From Candidatus Tectimicrobiota bacterium (GTDB lineage Bacteria; Tectomicrobia; Entotheonellia; Entotheonellales; Entotheonellaceae): a DNA stretch of 64,000 bases. The notes beneath the pieces are model-generated. The model was not told where the DNA came from. It worked only from the letters and a program-made list of their open reading frames with translations, and searched no databases. Shown here in pieces: positions 27,345-37,736 of the stretch. The position numbers were made by a program, and so were the translations under genes. The DNA is taken from positions 1,059,236-1,123,235 of the forward strand of contig BPKO01000001.1 of NCBI GenBank assembly GCA_026005175.1. Reading direction: 5' to 3'. Each line of letters starts with the position of its first letter. Position 1 is the first letter of the stretch.

Positions 27345-28771
27345 ATGAGCGCAGGGATCCGTGCCTTTGGGGCCTACGTGCCCTGGTTGCGTCTGAGCCG
27401 GCAAGCCATCGCCACCTACTGGGGCGGCCGCGCCGCCCCGGGCGAAAAGGCCATGGCCAACTACGACGAGGACACCATCACCATGGGCGTGGCGGCGGCC
27501 CCTCGACGCCTTGGGAACGCTGCCGCGCGAGCGCATCGACGGCCTCTACTTTGCCACCACCACCCTCGCCCTACAAGGAAAAGCAGGCGGCGCAGGTGAT
27601 TGCCACGGCGCTCGACTTGCGGCGTGACGTCTACACCGCCGACTTTACCGACACCTTGCGCGCCGGCACCATCGCCATGAAGGCGGCGCTCGACGCCGTG
27701 CGCAGCGGCTCCATGCAGCAGGCGCTGGTGGTGGTGGCCGACATGCGCACCGCGGTGCCCAAGTCGGCCGAGGAGCAGATCTTCGGCGACGGCGCCGCCG
27801 CCTTTCTCATCTCTGCCAGCGACGTGGCGGCTACCGTCTTGCACCACGTCGCCCTCCAGGACGAGATCACCGACGTCTGGCGCACCGAAAGCGACCTTTT
27901 CCCCCGCCAGTGGGAAACCCGCTTCATCGTCAGCGAGGGCTACCTGCGGGTGAGCCGGGAAGCGGTGCAGACGCTGCTTGAGCGCAGCCGGCTGCAAATC
28001 AGCGACTTCAGCAAAGTGGCCCTCTACGGCCCCGACCCGCGCAGCCAGACGACGCTGGCCCGCGCCCTGGGCGTCGACGTGAAGACGCAGCTGCAAGACG
28101 ACTTGTTCAATACCGTTGGCAACACCGGCGCGGCCTTTGCCCCCATGCTGCTGGTAGGCGCCCTAGAAGCCGCCCAGCCCGGCCAGAAGCTGCTGCTGGT
28201 CGCTTACGGCAACGGCGCCGACGCCTACGCTTTGGAAGTGACCGAGGCCATCGCCCAGGCTCAGAAAAACGCGCGTCGCGGCCTCAAAGGGCACCTGGCC
28301 ATCAAGCACACGGTGGAGAACTACGAGACCTACGTGCGCTTCCGCCAGCTGATGCCCACCGAGGGGGCGCGGCGGCCGCCTCTGGGGGCCTCGGCCAGCG
28401 CCACCTGGCGCGACCGCGATGCCATTTTCCGGCTCTACGGCAGCCAGTGCACCGCTTGCGGCACCATCCAGTACCCGCCCCAGCGCGTCTGCCTCCGCTG
28501 CCAGGCCAAAGACCGCATGGCGCCGGTGCGCCTCTCCGACAAGCCAGGCACCCTCTTTACGTTTACCCGCGACTACCTCAACGCCAGCATTGACCCGCCC
28601 AGCGTCATGTGCGTGGTCGACTTCGAAGGCGGCGGCCGCATTTACTGCGAGATGACCGACCGCGTACCGGCCGAGGTGCACGTCAACATGCCGGTGGAGA
28701 TGACGTTCCGCAAGATCAGCGACGCCGGAGGCTTCCACAACTACTACTGGAAGTGCCGGCCGCGGCGCTGA
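27345..28771 (+). CDS. HMG-CoA-synthase-like protein fused to DUF35 OB-fold (two frame breaks)
   Basis: Thiolase-fold protein of the hydroxymethylglutaryl-CoA-synthase family (about residues 1-330) with a C-terminal zinc-ribbon/OB-fold DUF35 domain (about 345-474; SQCTACGTIQYPPQRVCLRC). ATG 27345 follows AGAGGAG. Extra single C residues near 27500 and 27570 shift the frame; across them the text reads LDALGTLPRERIDGLYFATT and then SPYKEKQAAQVIATALDL. The catalytic cysteine of true HMG-CoA synthases falls in a CxAGT-type motif; here that stretch is TDTLRAGTIAMKA, with no cysteine. The catalytic histidine region reads ALYGPDPRSQ. It may therefore be a non-catalytic partner of the thiolase encoded next. 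Confidence 0.8.
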
Positions 28772-28849
28772 GCGATTTTCCCTAGAGACGCCTGGCCGCA
28801 GGTGGTACACTGCAGGCGAGGCGGAACCGCAAGACAAAGGAGGCCCGAG

Positions 28850-30003
28850 ATGGCAAGCATCGCCGATAAAGTGGCCATCATTGGCATGGGCTGTACCAAG
28901 TTTGGCGAAAACTGGGACAAGAGCGCCGAGGACATGATCGTCGAAGCGGCCTACGAGGCCTTTGAGGACGCCGGCGTGGGGGCCGCAGGACATCCAAGCC
29001 GCCTGGGTGGGGACGACCTCCTCGGGCACCACGGGGCAGTCGCTGTCGCGGCCGCTCAAGCTCCAGTACATCCCCATCACGCGGGTGGAAAACGCCTGCG
29101 CCACGGCCCAGGACGCGCTGCGCAACGCCTGCTTTGCCGTGGCCGCCGGCCTCTACGACATCGTGCTCGCCCTGGGCTTCGAAAAGCTCAAAGACTCCGG
29201 CCTCAGCGGCCTGCCGGGGTCGCAGGTGGGGGTGATCGGGGCCGGCAGCACGGCGCCGGGGGGCTTTGCCCTGGCCGCCACGCGCTACTTCCACCAGTTC
29301 GGCGTGGGGCGCGAAACGCTGGCCAAAATCGCCGTCAAGAACCACCACAACGGCGCCCTCAACCCCAAAGCCCACTTCCAGACCGAGATCACCGTGGAGC
29401 AGGTGCTCAAGGCGCCGATGATCGCCGATCCCCTGGGGCTCTACGACTGCTGCCCGACCACCGACGGGGCGGCGGCGGCCATCCTGTGCCGCAAGGAAAT
29501 CGCCGCCAAGTTCAACCCGGACTACGTGACCATCAAGGGGCCTGGGGCTGGCGGTGGGCCCGGGGACGGGCCGCATGGACCCCGAGTACGACTTCATCCA
29601 CTTTCCGGAAACGGTGCGCGCCGCGCGCCAGGCTTATGAGCAGGTGGGCATCACCAACCCCCTCAAGCAGATTAGCATCGCCGAAGTCCACGACTGCTTC
29701 ACCATCACCGAGCTGCTCATCTACGAGGACCTGGGCTTTGTCAAGAAAGGCGAAGCGAAAGAGGCGGTGGATGCCGGCCTGTTCACCCTGGAAGGCGAGC
29801 TGCCGGTGAATACCGACGGCGGGCTGAAGTCTTTTGGCCACCCCATCGGCGCCAGCGGCTTGCGCATGCTCTACGAGATCTACAAGCAGTTCCAGGGCAA
29901 AGCCGGCCCGCGGCAGGTGAAGAACGTCGAGCTCGGCCTCGCCCACAACCTGGGCGGCGTGCCGGGGTCGTTCACGTGCAGCGTGGTGATTCTCGGACGC
30001 TAG
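28850..30003 (+). CDS. SCP-x type thiolase (two frame breaks)
   Basis: Thiolase-superfamily enzyme of the sterol-carrier/lipid-transfer type, forming or cleaving a carbon-carbon bond on an acyl-CoA. Landmarks are VENACATAQDALRNACFAV (active-site cysteine), LKSFGHPIGASGLRM (histidine) and GLAHNLGGVPGSFTC, the SCP-x variant of the last motif. ATG 28850 has an AAGGAGG site. Single extra bases near 28980 (G) and 29540 (C) break the frame; the repaired protein has 383 residues. It pairs with the OB-fold protein upstream, an arrangement known for thiolase/DUF35 complexes. Confidence 0.88.
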
Positions 30004-30011
30004 ACGAGGCG

Positions 30012-30055
30012 GCCCCGCCCTGCCGGGAGCGCTTGACCTTCTGGCAGGACGGGGC
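30012..30055 (+). terminator. Hairpin after the thiolase gene
   Basis: Arms 30012-30024 (GCCCCGCCCTGCC) and 30043-30055 (GGCAGGACGGGGC) pair at 12 of 13 positions around an 18-base loop. It begins nine bases after the thiolase stop. No U-run follows, so it may be a pause or RNA-stability element instead. Confidence 0.5.
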
Positions 30056-30087
30056 TGACTTCCTTGGCAGTTGGAGGCGGTAGGTCA

Positions 30088-30411
30088 ATGGCAGGGATCA
30101 AGAGCGCCCTTGAGCTGGCCATGGAAAAGCTGGGGAAGCTGGAGGCAGAGGAACCCTCCGTGCCCCTTACCGACGAGCAGCGCCGCGAAATCAGCGAACT
30201 GCGCAAAGTCTACGACGCCAAGATCGCCGAAAAGGAGATCATGCTGCAGGCCGAGATTCGCAAGCTCATGCAGCAGCGGCCACCCCACGAGGCGGCCGCG
30301 GCGGCCAGGGAGCTGCGGGAGAAGTTCCAGGAAACCAAACGGGCGCTGCAGCGCGAGCTGGAGGAGAAAATCGCAGCGGTGCGGGCGCGCAAGCCGCAGG
30401 CGGCTTCCTAA
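30088..30411 (+). CDS. Small charged coiled-coil protein
   Basis: A 107-residue, highly charged, helical protein with no family I recognise. From residue 25 onward it is almost entirely heptad-like Glu/Lys/Arg/Leu (LTDEQRREISELRKVYDAKI, ARELREKFQETKRALQREL). No membrane segment or cysteine is seen. ATG 30088 has GGAGG thirteen bases upstream; an in-frame start eight codons earlier is possible. It lies alone between a hairpin and the next gene. Confidence 0.65.
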   Translation: MAGIKSALELAMEKLGKLEAEEPSVPLTDEQRREISELRKVYDAKIAEKEIMLQAEIRKLMQQRPPHEAAAAARELREKFQETKRALQRELEEKIAAVRARKPQAAS

Positions 30412-30529
30412 GGGCCACGCCTGCCGCTTTCTCACCCCTGCGCGGCGGGGTGTTTCTCCGCCCTGCCGGGGTGCCGTGTGGCGCTGCCACACCGGAAGCG
30501 GGAGGGAGCGTGCCGCAAGGGGAGCGGGG

Positions 30530-31558
30530 GTGGTCAGCGAGCAGTGGCAGTTTGGCGTCAGCTACTTCGGGGTGCGCAATCCACACCACTTCCGCGCCGA
30601 CCTGGAGGTCATCGCCCGCCTGGGCTTTGACTACCTCGTCTTTACGTTTTCCGAGCACGACCACCGCTTCTATCAGGGCAGCGTGGCCCAGTGCGTGCGC
30701 CTGACGCAGCAGCGGGGCCTCAAGGCGTACGTCGATCCCTGGGGCGTCTGCGGCATCTTTGGGGGCGAGGCCTTCAGCGAGCGCGGCGCCTGGGACCTGG
30801 AAGGACAGCAGCGGCGCAGCGACGGTCGCCCGCTGCCCCTGCTGTGCCCGACTTCGGCGGAAGTGCGTGCCTACTTGCGGCAGTGGCTGACTGCGGTGGC
30901 GGAAGTGTTGCAGGCCGACGGCGTCTTTTGGGATGAGCCGCACTTTTACCTGCCCGGCGGCGAAAGCCGCCGGCGCGGCCTGTGGGCCTGCTGCTGCCCG
31001 CGCTGCCAGCAGGGTTTTGCCGCCCGCTTCGGGCAGCCGCTGCCCGCTCAGGAAACCCCCGAGGTGCGGCAGTGGAAAGAGGAGGCCATTGCCGCATTGC
31101 TGCGCGAGCTGACCGCGCAGGCGGCCGCCGCCGGCTTGCGCAACACGGTGTGCGTGCTGCCGATTTACGAGGACCCGCAGGCATTTGCCGCCAGGCTGGA
31201 GCGCCTCGCCGCCGATCCCCACCTGCACGTCCTGGCCACCGACCCCTACCCGCTCTACCACCGCCAGCCTGTGGCCGCCACCCGCCGCTTCTGCGACGCC
31301 CTGCGCCACGTCTGCCGCCGCTTCCACAAGGAGGCCCAGGTCTGGGTGCAGGGGTTCCTGGTGCCAGCAGGCGAGGAAGCGCAGCTGGCAGAGGAAATCC
31401 GGCTCATCGCCGCCAGCGGCATCCGCAACATTGCCGTCTGGAGTTACCTGGCCACGGCGTACATGACCTCGCACGCCTGCGCCGATCCCGACACGGCGTG
31501 GGCGGTGATCACGCAGGCCTTGCAAGAAGTCCGCCAGGCCGGCGCGCCGCGGCTTTGA
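30530..31558 (+). CDS. Conserved protein, probable TIM-barrel glycosidase-like fold
   Basis: A 342-residue cytoplasmic protein. The pattern of strand-end motifs (YLVFTFSEHDHRFY, GLKAYVDPWGVCG, DGVFWDEPHFYLPG, VLATDPYPLYH, IRNIAVWSYLATAYM) resembles a TIM barrel of glycoside-hydrolase type, and the acidic pair in FWDEPHF sits where such enzymes keep a catalytic acid. A cysteine cluster (WACCCPRCQQGF) follows it and could bind a metal. GTG 30530 has an AAGGGGAG site. I cannot assign a substrate. Confidence 0.65.
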   Translation: MVSEQWQFGVSYFGVRNPHHFRADLEVIARLGFDYLVFTFSEHDHRFYQGSVAQCVRLTQQRGLKAYVDPWGVCGIFGGEAFSERGAWDLEGQQRRSDGRPLPLLCPTSAEVRAYLRQWLTAVAEVLQADGVFWDEPHFYLPGGESRRRGLWACCCPRCQQGFAARFGQPLPAQETPEVRQWKEEAIAALLRELTAQAAAAGLRNTVCVLPIYEDPQAFAARLERLAADPHLHVLATDPYPLYHRQPVAATRRFCDALRHVCRRFHKEAQVWVQGFLVPAGEEAQLAEEIRLIAASGIRNIAVWSYLATAYMTSHACADPDTAWAVITQALQEVRQAGAPRL

Positions 31559-31583
31559 GCCCGCAGAGGCGGTGGCGTATAAT
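31555..31583 (+). promoter_or_regulatory. Sigma-70-type promoter for the threonine-synthase-like gene
   Basis: TTGAGC at 31555-31560 and a perfect TATAAT at 31578-31583, spacer 17 bases, immediately at the end of the preceding gene. It gives a leader of about 37 bases before ATG 31627. Confidence 0.7.
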
Positions 31584-31626
31584 GGAGGCGCAGCAAGAAC
31601 GCGTTCTGGCAAGCAAAGGGGTTGCT

Positions 31627-33002
31627 ATGACAGCGGAGGCGGAAAAAAGCGCAGAGGAACCGTACCGTGCCTGGTTCCAGTGCATTGCCGGCTGCACGGG
31701 CCAGTACAGTCTCAAGGAAATCATCTACCGCTGTCCGCGGTGCGGCAACTTGCTCGAAGTGCGCCACGACCTCGAGCGGCTGCGGCGACACCCGCCGGAG
31801 TACTGGAAGCAGCTCTTTGACAGCCGTTTTCTGCGCAACCAGTGGCCCTACGGCAGCTCGGTGTGGGGCAAAAAAGAAATGGTCTGCCCCGACGTGGAAA
31901 ACCACAACGTGGTCTCGACGTTTGAGGGCGGCACCAACCTCTTCTGGGCCGAGCGCTTGGGCCGCGCCATTGGCGTTCCCGACTTGTGGATCAAGCAGTG
32001 CGGCAACAGCCACACGGGGTCGTTCAAAGACCTGGGGATGACGGTGCTGGTGTCGATGGTGCGGCAGATGATTGCCGACGGGCAGGAGATCCGGCGGTGG
32101 CCTGCGCCTCTACCGGCGACACCTCGGCGTCGCTGGCGGCATACTGCGCCGTGGCTGGCATTCAGGCCATCGTCTTCTTGCCCCGCAACAAGGTATCGCT
32201 GGCGCAGCTCATCCAGCCCCTGGCCCACGGCGCGCTCACCCTGGCCCTGGATACCGACTTTGATGGCTGCATGGCCCTGGTGCAGGAGATGTGTGCCCGC
32301 CACAATATTTACCTTGCCAACTCGATGAACTCCCTGCGCCTGGAAGGACAAAAGACGGTCAGCATCGAGATCGTGCAGCAGTTTGACTGGGAAGTGCCCG
32401 ACTGGGTGATCATTCCCGGGGGCAACCTGGGCAACGTCAGCGCTCTGGGCAACGGCTTTCTCCTCATGCGCGACTTGGGGATGATCTCCAAGCTGCCCCG
32501 CATTGCCTGCGCCCAGGCAGAGCGGGCCAATCCCCTTTACCTGAGCTACCTCAAGGGGTTTCGAGAGTTCCACCCCATCCAGGCCAAGCCTACCCTGGCC
32601 AGTGCCATCCAGATCGGCAACCCGGTGAGCGTGCAGAAGGCCATCCGCATTCTGAAGGAATTCGACGGGGTCGTCGAGCAGGCCAGCGAGGACGAGCTGG
32701 CCAACGCCGCTGCCCGCGCCGACCTCACCGGGCTCTTCAACTGCCCCCACACCGGAGTGGCGCTGGCCGTGCTCTTCAAGCTTGTCGAGCGTGGCTACAT
32801 CAAGCGGCACGACCGCGTGGTGGTCATCTCCACCGCCAACGGGCTGAAGTTCCCCGAATTCAAAATCAAGTACCACGAGGCGCGGCTGGCCGACGTGACC
32901 CCGCGCTACCGCAATCGCCCCATCGAGCTTCCCGCCGACTATCACCGCGTGCGCGACGTGGTGCTGCGCGCCCTGGACGCGCGGGCGGCGTCGCTGCACT
33001 GA
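31627..33002 (+). CDS. Threonine-synthase-like PLP enzyme (one frame break)
   Basis: Fold type II PLP enzyme close to threonine synthase (ThrC), which turns O-phosphohomoserine into threonine. It begins with a zinc-ribbon-like CIAGCTG and [12 protein letters not shown], then [20 protein letters not shown] with the PLP lysine, [19 protein letters not shown] and [16 protein letters not shown] as phosphate- and substrate-binding loops. Near 32090 one base appears to be missing. The repaired length is 458 residues. ATG 31627 (AAAGGGG site) is chosen since an upstream ATG lies within the -10 box. Threonine synthase is likely, but threonate-type or cysteate-type paralogues cannot be excluded. Confidence 0.85.
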
Positions 33003-33020
33003 GGCGCGGCGCCTCAGTGC
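32996..33020. terminator. Perfect 12-bp-arm palindrome across two convergent stop codons
   Basis: GCACTGAGGCGC (32996-33007) is followed by one G and then its exact complement GCGCCTCAGTGC (33009-33020). The left arm contains the TGA of the threonine-synthase-like gene and the right arm contains the TGA of the convergent inositol-phosphate synthase. It can form a hairpin in both transcripts and probably ends both. Confidence 0.6.
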
Positions 33021-34334
33021 TGGTAGTACTCGATGCCCAGGTGGGTAATCTGTTCTTCGCCCATGAGGTAGCGCAGCGTGTTTTGCAGCTTGGTGTACTG
33101 CACGAAGAGGTCGTGCTCGGGATAGAGAAACGGGGCGCACATGGGGCTCTTGAAGTAAAACGACAGCCATTCCTGGATGCCGTATAGGCCGCTGCGCTGC
33201 GCCAGGTCGAGAAAGAGCACGAGGTCGAGCACGATGGGCGCGGCGAGGATGCTGTCGCGGCAGAGGAAGTTGATTTTGATCTGCATGGGGTAGTCGAGCC
33301 AGCCAAAAATGTCGATGTTGTCCCAGCCTTCCTTGTTGTCGCCGCGCGGCTTGTAGTAGTGGATGTGGACCTGGTGCTCGTAGTGGCCGTAGAGCTCCTC
33401 GTTGCGCTCCGGCTGCAGGATGTGGTCGAGGACGGAGAGCTTGCTGTGCTCCTTGGTGCGGAAGGAGCCGGGGTCATCGAGGACTTCCCCGTCGCGATTG
33501 CCCAGGATGTTGGTGGAAAACCAGCCGTGCAGCCCCAGCTGCCGCGCCTTGAGGCCGGGGGCGACGATGGTCTTGAGCAGCGTTTGCCCGGTCTTGAAGT
33601 CCTTGCCGCACACCGGCACCCGCTGCTGCTCGGCCAGCTCGAGCAGCGCCGGAATGTCTACCGAGAGGTTAGGAGCCCCGTTGGCAAAGGGGACGCCGCA
33701 GCGCAACGCCGCATAGGCATAAATCATGCTGGGGGTAATGGCCGGATGGTCCTCGCGCAGCCCCTGCTCAAAGCGGTGCAAAGTCTTGTGGACGTCCTCG
33801 AGCGCCATGAACACTTCCGTGCTGCCGCACCACACCATCACCATGCGGCTGAGGCCATGGCGCTGCTGGAACGCGGCAATGTCGGCCATCAGCTGCTCGG
33901 CCAGGTCGTACTTGTTGGCCCCCTGCTTGACGTGCGGGCCCGCACAGGCGGCGCACGTAGCGCTGGTCAAAGACCGCTTTCCACGGCACGATGGCTTCTA
34001 GCTCGGCGCGCACTTGCTGCAGCCGCGCCGGCTCGATGACGCCGGCGTGCAAGGCCGCTTCGTAGCAGTTGTCGGGGAAGATGTCCCAGCAGCCAAAGAC
34101 CAAGTCCTCGAGGGCGGCCAAGGGAACGAAGTCCTTGATGCGCGGGATGTTGTGTTCGGTGCGCTTGCCCAGACGGATGGTGCCGTACTGGGTGAGGGAG
34201 CCAATGGGGCGCCCCAGCCCTTTCTTGATCAGTTCGACGCCGGCAATCAGCGTGGTGCTGACGGCGCCCATGCCGGGAAGCAGCACCCCGAGCTTTCCCG
34301 TGGCAGGCGCAATGGTCACCTTTGGCTGTCCCAT
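33014..34334 (-). CDS. Inositol-3-phosphate synthase (one frame break)
   Basis: NAD-dependent enzyme making 1L-myo-inositol-1-phosphate from glucose-6-phosphate, the entry to inositol lipids and inositol-based solutes. ATG 34334 has a perfect AAAGGAGGT site. The N-terminal part reads GKLGVLLPGMGAVSTTLIAG; an extra C near 33945 shifts the frame between RRLCGP and HVKQGANKYDLAEQL, after which GKDFKTGQTLLKTIVAPGL, LGLHGWFSTNILGNRDGEVL and IKINFLCRDSILAAP follow. The repaired 439 residues match bacterial and archaeal members. The stop lies within a perfect palindrome shared with the convergent gene. Confidence 0.93.
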
Positions 34335-34448
34335 AGGACCTCCTTTGGTCGCAGTTGGCGCACGAGAGGTGGCAGGTGCAAGCGCGTGCCCCACAGCATA
34401 CCCGTCGGCCGCGCCCGTTGCAAGGGGGGGGGCCGCGGCGCGGTGCAG

Positions 34449-34454
34449 TATAAT
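34449..34454 (+). promoter_or_regulatory. Consensus -10 element upstream of acyl-CoA dehydrogenase
   Basis: A perfect TATAAT lies 33 bases before ATG 34488. No good -35 box is found at 16-19 bases; a TTGCAA at 34418 is too far (25 bases), though a nine-G run between them could be mis-sized. Confidence 0.45.
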
Positions 34455-34487
34455 GGAAGCACGCCCCCCGTGTGAAAGGAGAATGGC

Positions 34488-35645
34488 ATGGATTTTACCC
34501 TCAGCGAAGCCCAGCAGCAGCTGCAAGCCACCCTGCGCCGCTTTGTCGAGCGCGAGGTGCTTCCCGTGGTCAGCGAGTACGAGCACGCCGACGCCTATCC
34601 CGAGCCCATCGTCGAGCAGATGGCCCGCATGGGCCTCTTTGGCTGCATTCTGCCTACCGCGTACGGGGGCATGGGGCTTGACTACGTCAGCTATGCCATC
34701 ATCTGCGAGGAGCTCTCCCGGGGCTGGATGAGCCTGGCGGGGATCCTCAACTCGCACCTGATGACGGCCCTCATGATTTGCTGGTACGGCACCGAGGCCC
34801 AAAAGCAAGCCTACGTGCCGGCTTTTGCCCGCGGCGAGCGGCGCGGCGGGCTGATGCTCACCGAGGGCCGAGGCGGGCTCAGACGCTGCCGCCCTGCGCA
34901 CCACGGCGGTGCTTGAGGGCGACGCCTACGTGATCAACGGCACCAAGATGTTCGTGACCAACGCCGAGCGCGGCAACACCTTTATGCTGCTGGCCAAAAC
35001 CGACCCCACGGCACGGCCCCCGCACCGGGGCATCAGCGCCTTTGTGGTGGAAAAGGGACGCCCGGGGCTGCGCGTGGGCCGGCGTATCAAGAAGCTCGGC
35101 TACAAGGGGCTGCGCACCTGTGAGGTGGTCTTCGAGGACTACCTCGCGCCGCGCGACGCGCTGATCGGCGAGCCAGGACAGGGGTTCAAGTACGTGCTGG
35201 CAGCCCTGGAAGTGGGACGCATCAACATTGCGGCACGCGCCGTCGGCATGGCACGTGCCGCCTTTGAGGACTCTATCCGCTATGCCCAGCAGCGGGTGCA
35301 GTTCGGACAGCCCATCGCCAACTTCCAGGCCATCCAGTTCAAACTGGCCGACATGGCCACCAACATCGCGGCCGCGCGCCTGCTCACTTACCAGGCGGCG
35401 GCCAAGAAAGACCGCGGCGAACGCTGCGACCTAGAGGCAGGAATGGCCAAGCTCTTTGCCAGCGAGATCTGCGAGAAAGCCGGCTTCCGAAGGCATCCAG
35501 ATTCCACGGCGGCTACGGCTATACTGAGGACTTTGCCGTGGAGCGCTACTACCGCGACGCCAAGCTCCTCACCGTAGGCGAAGGCACTAACGAGATCCAG
35601 CGCCTGGTCATCGCCCGCCGCCTGCTGGAGCTCTACCGCCTCTGA
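34488..35645 (+). CDS. Acyl-CoA dehydrogenase (three frame breaks)
   Basis: Second FAD-dependent acyl-CoA dehydrogenase of the window, divergent from the inositol-phosphate synthase. ATG 34488 follows AAAGGAG. Conserved parts are [81 protein letters not shown] and the catalytic glutamate in [13 protein letters not shown]. Single extra bases near 34868 (G), 35485 (G) and 35506 (C) disturb the frame; together they restore it. The repaired protein has 384 residues. Short-chain-type position of the catalytic base. Confidence 0.9.
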
Positions 35646-35651
35646 GGCCGC

Positions 35652-37602
35652 CTAGCTCGCCTCTTCGCGGCGCGGATAGGGGCGGTGGCCGCCGTTGGAC
35701 CCCGAGGAGCGACGCCGCCACCAGGGGCGGAATGCGCCGCGTCAGCCGGCCCACCGCGTTTTTGCTCCGAACGCGGCGGCTCAGGGCTCTCCGGGGGCTC
35801 CTGGCGGCCACCAGCTCAAAGGGCCGCGACGCCGCCAGCAGGCGCCAGAAGACGCGGCCGCGCGCCGTGGCGAAGGGCACCTCGGGCGCTTCCGGTACCG
35901 GAGCAGCCGGCACTGCCACGGGGGCAGCGGCCGGCACCGCTTCGCCAGCGCTGGCCGCCTGGCCGTTGGGGGGGGCCTCCACACCAATGGGCCACCGTGG
36001 GCTTGGCTTCCTCGCTGGCGTTGTCCGCAGCGGCCGCTGGCGCCTCGGCGGGTTGCTCGCGCTTGGCGGCCGTCGGCGCTTCGGCAGGCGGCTCGCGCCT
36101 GGTGGCTTCGCGGCGCACGAACTCGATTTCGAACTCGTTTTGCCGTGCCGTCGGGTTGCCCTGAAGGTGGATGGTGATCCCGTAGTCTTCCTCGAGGCGG
36201 GCAAGCTCCTTGCGCTTCTGGTTGAGCAAGTAGCTGGCCACCTCCATGGGCAGCACGGCGCGCACCGCCGCCAGCGTCTCCTTGGCCGCCTCGGCGCGGA
36301 TGCGCCGCAGCACCTGCAAGGCGAGCGAAATGGTCGACTTCACCATGCCGGTGCCGTCGCAATGAGGGCACTTGAGGTAGTTGCCCCTCGAGGATGGTGG
36401 GCTTGAGGCGCTGCCGCGACAGCTCCATGAGGCCAAAACTGCGAGATGCGCGACACCTGCGTGCGGGCTTTGTCGCGCTTGAGGGCCCTGCTTCATCGTC
36501 TTTTCGACTTCCTGAATGTGCTTGAGGTTGCGCATGTCGATGAAGTCGATCACCACCAGGCCCCCCAAGTCGCGCAGGCGCAGGCTGGCGGGCGATTTCT
36601 TGCGCCGCTTCCAAGTTGGTTTTGAACGCCGTCTCTTCGATGCTCTTTTCCCGCGTGGCACGCCCGGAGTTGACGTCGATGGCCACCAGGGCCTCGGTGG
36701 GGTCGATAAACGATGGAGCCGCCCGACTTGAGTTCCACTTTGTGGCTGTAAATGGCCTCGATCTGGTCCTCGAGCTGGTACTTGGTAAAGAGCGGCTTTT
36801 TGTCGCGGTAGAGACTTGACGCGGTTCTGATAGCGCGGCATCACCGCTTGGAAGAAGTCGCGCGCCCGCCGGTAGACGTCGCGGTTGTCGATCAGCACTT
36901 CCTGGATGTCTGGGGTAAAGTAATCGCGAATAGAGCGAATGACCAGATCGTGCTCCTGGTATAATGAGGGGCCGGCGCCGGCAGCTGCTGGCTCTTTTCC
37001 TGGATGCTGGCCCACAGCCGCAGCAGGTAAGTGAGATCGCGCTGCAGCTCCGCCTTGGTGCGGTTGAGGCCGGCGGTTGCGCACGATGACGCCCATGCCC
37101 TGGGGCACGTTGAGCTGGGCGACAATCTCCTTGAGCTTGCGCCGCTCCTCCTCGTCCTCGATTTTGCGCGAGATGCCGCCGGCGGTGTCGGAAATGGGCA
37201 TGAGCACCAAGTAGCGCCCGGGCAGGGTAATGTAAGTGCTCAGGCTCGCCCCCCTTGGTGCCGGTCTCTTCCCTTGACCACCTGCACCATGATTTTGTGG
37301 TTGCGCTTGAGGGACGTCCCTGGATGCGGGGGCGCCGCTCGCCGTTGTGGCCTTCGCCGGTGGCATAGCAGCTGGGATGGATTTCGCCCATGGGCAGGAA
37401 GCCGTGGCGCTTGCCGCCGTAGTCGACAAACGCCGCTTGCAGGCTGGGCTCGACTTTGACCACCACCCCGTTGTAGATGTTGCCGCGGATCTGCTCCTTG
37501 ATCGCGGTTTCAATGGTAAATTCTTCGAGAACGCCGTCTTCTACAATGGCAACACGGCTTTTCTTCCTCGTCTGCGACGTTGATGAGCATCTTCTTCTGC
37601 AT
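35652..37602 (-). CDS. Ribonuclease E/G (many frame breaks)
   Basis: Endoribonuclease of the RNase E/G family for mRNA decay and rRNA/tRNA processing. From ATG 37602 the protein begins MQKKMLINVADEEE and continues with RVAIVEDGVLEEFTIET, IRGNIYNGVVVKVEPSLQAA and FVDYGGKRHGFLP (S1 domain), IMVQVVKEETGTKGASLSTY-like text, and IDPTEALVAIDVNSGRAT with VIDFIDMR (catalytic aspartates). A zinc-link CPHCDGTGMV is present. A Pro/Ala-rich tail of about 100 residues ends the gene. At least eight single-base breaks occur between about 36350 and 37560, the densest in the window. The stop at 35652 is my best estimate; the tail frame is uncertain. Confidence 0.8.
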
Positions 37603-37736
37603 CGTGTGGACCTTCGCTGGAAAAACCGGTTACGCTTGCTGACTGGTTGGTTGTTCGTCATCGGGTGGACCCTGAAGGGCGACCGGTGGCATGCAGGAAA
37701 AGGGTGCGTGACCCCCTCTGCCGGCGAGGGTTCTGC

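Noticed and set aside
34418-34454. TTGCAA and TATAAT as a full promoter
   Set aside because: The spacer is 25 bases; only the -10 box is kept.
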